In this document: piece after piece, positions 61,639 through 64,000 of the stretch
Position numbering within the stretch: position 1 is the stretch's first letter
Layout: every line of letters starts with the position of its first letter
Assembly (NCBI GenBank): GCA_035539175.1
Contig: DATLIY010000007.1
Span: 1,054,001 to 1,118,000 of the forward strand
Reading direction: 5' to 3'
From: Acidisarcina sp.
GTDB lineage: Bacteria > Acidobacteriota > Terriglobia > Terriglobales > Acidobacteriaceae
DNA length: 64,000 bases
Notes under the pieces: generated by a model
Database searches by the model: none
What the model was told of the DNA's origin: nothing
Seen by the model: the letters and a program-made list of their open reading frames with translations, nothing else
Made by a program: the position numbers and the translations under genes

Positions 61639-62925
61639 CTATACCGATGGCGCCGCCATCTTTCCCACGCGCAGGCGTTCAATGCGGCGATCCGTCGAGG
61701 AGAGCACCTCGAAGCGGAGACCCTCCGCCTCCACCACCTCGCCGGGCAGCGGAATGCGTCCTACCGTTTCGCTGACGAGCCCGGCAACCGTCGTCGCAGC
61801 ATGTCCCTCGTTCTTCTCCCATGCGTCGCCAAAGAGATCTTCCAGGCGCTCCACCTCGAACGTTCCTGGAACGACCCAGCTTCCATCGGCTTCACGTACT
61901 GGCCGGTCGAGCAGGTCTTCCTCTTCGTGCTCGTCGGAGATGGCTCCGACAATCTCCTCCAGCAGATCTTCGATTGTGACCACCCCGGCAACGCCGCCAT
62001 ACTCATCGATCACAACGCGCATATGCTGCTTTTCCCGCTGCATTTCGCGGAGCAGCTCGTTCACCTTCTTCGTCTCCGGCACAAAGGCTGCGGGGCGCTG
62101 GATGTTGGCCACGGTAAGCGTATGCGCATCGGCGTCGGTAATCTGCAACAGGTCGTGCGCAAATGCGATCCCGGTAATCGTATCGATCGAATCCTCGAAC
62201 ACCGGAACGCGCGAATAGGGATGCCCATCGAGAGCGGCCAGAAACTGCTCGAGGGTCAGGCTGCCGGGAACCGCGAAGACTTCGGGCCGAGGAGTCATCA
62301 CGTCGCGCACCACCTTGTCGCCAAACTCCACGGCGGAACGGATCAGGTCGCGGTCGCTCTCCTCCAGAATACCTTCTTCTTCGCCTGCCTCCAGCAGAGC
62401 GTCCACGGCTTCAGAGGGGCTCTCTTCCTCATCGCGCGCCGGAGGCTCGGCCAGAGAGGCAATGGACAGCAGGAAGCCCAGCAGCAGCGTGACTGGAAAT
62501 ACCAGGTAAAACAGGATCCGCAGGATGACGCGGTAGCGCGCAATCCAGAGCCCGCGCGTCCGGGTAAAAAAGACGAAGGGCAGCAGCCGGTTGAACAGGA
62601 CCACGACCAGCACCACGCCGAGAACCGCCTGTCCAATCTCCGCAGGGCTTGGCCGGTCCGTAATCGAAGCACGATCGAAGAGGAGCACCCCGAACAGCAG
62701 CGCCACGCAGGCCAGCGAAAGCTGCGAAACCACGGCCGCCGACAGCGCAATGCGATCCGGGCTCATTCCCAGGCGAGGCTCCACCTTTTGCTCCCACGCG
62801 TCGATATTCTCCTGAAATTCGCGCGAGAGAAATTTGCCCATCTCCGAATACATCCGGTCCACATAGGAGCCGAGCGTAAGGACAAACAGCAGAACCAGGA
62901 TCAGCAGTACGGCGCCGATGCTCAT
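61639..62925 (-). CDS. HlyC/CorC-type transporter-associated protein
   Basis: A 428-residue membrane protein. Three or four N-terminal helices are followed by a tandem CBS-domain pair (about 195-330, with VMTPRPEVFAVPGSLTL and HMRVVIDEYGGVAGVVTIED) and a CorC_HlyC domain at the C-terminus. Family members (CorC, YfjD, CNNM) are linked with magnesium or cobalt export. It is commonly encoded next to ybeY and era, as here. Its start overlaps the ybeY stop by four bases. Confidence 0.92.
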   Translation of the reverse strand: MSIGAVLLILVLLFVLTLGSYVDRMYSEMGKFLSREFQENIDAWEQKVEPRLGMSPDRIALSAAVVSQLSLACVALLFGVLLFDRASITDRPSPAEIGQAVLGVVLVVVLFNRLLPFVFFTRTRGLWIARYRVILRILFYLVFPVTLLLGFLLSIASLAEPPARDEEESPSEAVDALLEAGEEEGILEESDRDLIRSAVEFGDKVVRDVMTPRPEVFAVPGSLTLEQFLAALDGHPYSRVPVFEDSIDTITGIAFAHDLLQITDADAHTLTVANIQRPAAFVPETKKVNELLREMQREKQHMRVVIDEYGGVAGVVTIEDLLEEIVGAISDEHEEEDLLDRPVREADGSWVVPGTFEVERLEDLFGDAWEKNEGHAATTVAGLVSETVGRIPLPGEVVEAEGLRFEVLSSTDRRIERLRVGKMAAPSV

Positions 62926-63539
62926 GGCTGTTTGCTCCGTTTTGCCGGGGGCGCGGTTCGCGTGGCGCGCTTCCTGGGAGCACTCTTCTTCGCAGTGCGC
63001 GTCTTCACGGGGGCAGCCTTTCGAGCGACAGGCTTCTTCGTTGCCTCTCCGCTGCGCTGGATCAGCCCCAGCGGCAAGCCGAAGCGTTTTCTCAAGCTGC
63101 TCTCGCGCCGCGCCATCTGGCCGGAATCCGTCTCGTGATCCAGCCCCGCCAGGTGCAGCAAACCATGCAGCAGCAGCACCTTCACTTCCGTCTGCAGCGT
63201 ATGCCCAAAGGCCCGGGCCTGGCGCGCAGCCGTCTCCAGCGAGACCGCCAGATCGCCCGCCAGCAGCGCAGTCTTTCTTCCGCTGCTCACCGGCTCTGCC
63301 GCAGGAAAGGAGAGCACATCCGTAGCTTTATCCTTCTTGCGAAATTGACGATTGAGCTCGCGGATGGTGCGATCGTCGGTTAACAGAACGGAGATTTGAC
63401 CCTTCACGCCTACCCCTTCGGCCGCAAGACCGAGAAAGCTGGAAAGCTCGCGCCTACCAAGGGGGGCGGTCCTCCCGGAGGAGGTTCCGGAAGCGGCGGC
63501 CAGAGAAGCTAACAAATTTGCAGGTTCAATAACGATCAT
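62922..63539 (-). CDS. ybeY: rRNA maturation RNase YbeY with a basic tail
   Basis: A 205-residue metal-dependent endoribonuclease in 16S 3'-end maturation. The metal-binding histidines are 125, 129 and 135 in HGLLHLAGLDH. The core is preceded by about 45 residues. A basic C-terminal tail from about 163 (KKPVARKAAPVKTR, then KKSAPRKRATR) is unlike the usual 150-residue family and could bind RNA. It is upstream of the CorC-like gene and overlaps it; PhoH precedes it, as in many bacteria. Confidence 0.93.
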   Translation of the reverse strand: MIVIEPANLLASLAAASGTSSGRTAPLGRRELSSFLGLAAEGVGVKGQISVLLTDDRTIRELNRQFRKKDKATDVLSFPAAEPVSSGRKTALLAGDLAVSLETAARQARAFGHTLQTEVKVLLLHGLLHLAGLDHETDSGQMARRESSLRKRFGLPLGLIQRSGEATKKPVARKAAPVKTRTAKKSAPRKRATRTAPPAKRSKQP

Positions 63540-63579
63540 TGCCTGGAGCGATCACCGACACGTGCGCTCGTTGCCCTCA

Positions 63580-63616
63580 GAAAAAAACGAAACAGGAGAG
63601 CCGAAGCCCTCCTGTT
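63580..63616 (-). terminator. Rho-independent terminator between phoH and ybeY
   Basis: A stem of 11 pairs with one G-T wobble (63591-63601 with 63606-63616 on the plus strand) encloses a TTCG-type loop. On the minus strand a run of seven T residues follows. It ends phoH just ahead of ybeY. Confidence 0.82.
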
Positions 63617-63635
63617 GATGGTATCGCACTCGGCT

Positions 63636-64000
63636 CTACTGCGGCTTCACCGAGGGATGTGCGGCAGCGGCCTTGGAGCCTGGCTTCGCCAGCACCGGGC
63701 TCTCCGCCATGGTCAGCGGCAACTCTGGCTGGTTGCGTCCGAAGCTGTCGTACGCCCGCACAATTCGCTGTACCAGCGAGTGGCGCACCACATCTCCTTC
63801 CTCAAAGTGGCAGAAGCGGATTCCCTCCACTCCTTCCAGCACATTGATCGCCTCTACCAGTCCAGACTTCTTGGGATTGGGGAGATCGATCTGCGTGATA
63901 TCGCCGGTGATGACCGCCTTGGAGTTGTTTCCGAGGCGCGTCAGGAACATCTTCATCTGCTCGGTAGTGGTGTTCTGCGCCTCATCCATGATGATGAAGG
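63636..64000 (-). CDS. phoH: PhoH-like ATPase, C-terminal part
   Basis: Only the last 121 codons are in the window; the gene continues past the right edge. [20 protein letters not shown] is the Walker B region of PhoH/PhoL proteins. It is followed by [15 protein letters not shown] and [14 protein letters not shown], as in the family. PhoH is an ATPase associated with RNA and with YbeY. A Pro/Ala/Lys-rich short tail closes the protein. Confidence 0.9.
   Translation of the reverse strand, partial: FIIMDEAQNTTTEQMKMFLTRLGNNSKAVITGDITQIDLPNPKKSGLVEAINVLEGVEGIRFCHFEEGDVVRHSLVQRIVRAYDSFGRNQPELPLTMAESPVLAKPGSKAAAAHPSVKPQ

Overview
This window is 64 kb of ordinary, GC-rich, densely coding bacterial chromosome. 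I saw no rRNA, tRNA, CRISPR array, prophage, integrase or insertion sequence. Gene content points to an acidobacterium, most likely class Terriglobia. The supporting features are a succinylase-type lysine cluster, futalosine menaquinone synthesis (mqnC), a YpdA-type bacillithiol-disulfide reductase, RNase J together with RNase E/G, a complete mreBCD-mrdA-rodA set, and many secreted beta-barrel and lipoprotein genes. The genus cannot be fixed from reading alone.

Layout. 1-5.7 kb is an aspartate/lysine operon: asd (3' end only), lysC, dapB, a tandem pair of unknown paralogues, dapA and dapD. 5.7-8.5 kb holds RNase J and a threonine/serine dehydratase. 8.6-14.8 kb holds a secreted two-module protein, a VOC protein, an SH3/TPR protein, uppP and ftsK. 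14.8-23.4 kb has a DUF2339 membrane protein, a YncE-like propeller, two response regulators (one REC-Hpt, one NarL-type), two NAD(P) oxidoreductases, a quinone-reductase-like dehydrogenase and two very small conserved-looking proteins. 23.6-36 kb is an envelope and signalling stretch: a NAL1-like lipoprotein protease, a sensor kinase, YpdA, an aspartase/fumarase, two secreted barrels, a cytochrome c and a TonB-dependent receptor. 36-41.5 kb holds mqnC, a GT2 glycosyltransferase, a secreted aminopeptidase P, a small membrane protein and a further barrel. 41.6-52 kb is a minus-strand block: RNase E/G, then rodA, mrdA, mreD, mreC and mreB. 52-55.6 kb holds an aldehyde dehydrogenase, an Lrp regulator and alanine dehydrogenase. 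55.6-64 kb holds a glycine-zipper lipoprotein, an NtrY/NtrX-like pair, era, a CorC-like protein, ybeY and the 3' end of phoH.

How the genes work together. The lysine genes lead from aspartate to tetrahydrodipicolinate and its succinylated form, feeding both lysine and peptidoglycan. UppP recycles the lipid carrier for the wall, FtsK acts at the septum, and MreBCD/PBP2/RodA form the elongation machine. RNase J, RNase E/G, YbeY, Era and PhoH form an RNA-processing and ribosome-assembly theme. Lrp next to ald is a familiar amino-acid-responsive arrangement.

The window is mostly conserved core. I did not find a clear new multi-gene system. The oddities worth a second look are inside proteins: an acidic insertion of about 625 residues splitting the S1 domain of RNase E/G; an NtrX-like regulator whose GAFTGA loop reads GAVAGG; a lipoprotein protease with a duplicated C-terminal module; tandem unknown paralogues inside the lysine operon; and low-complexity tails on both MreC and PBP2. 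At the DNA level there is a 27-bp dispersed repeat and a set of small tandem duplications, most of them between genes.
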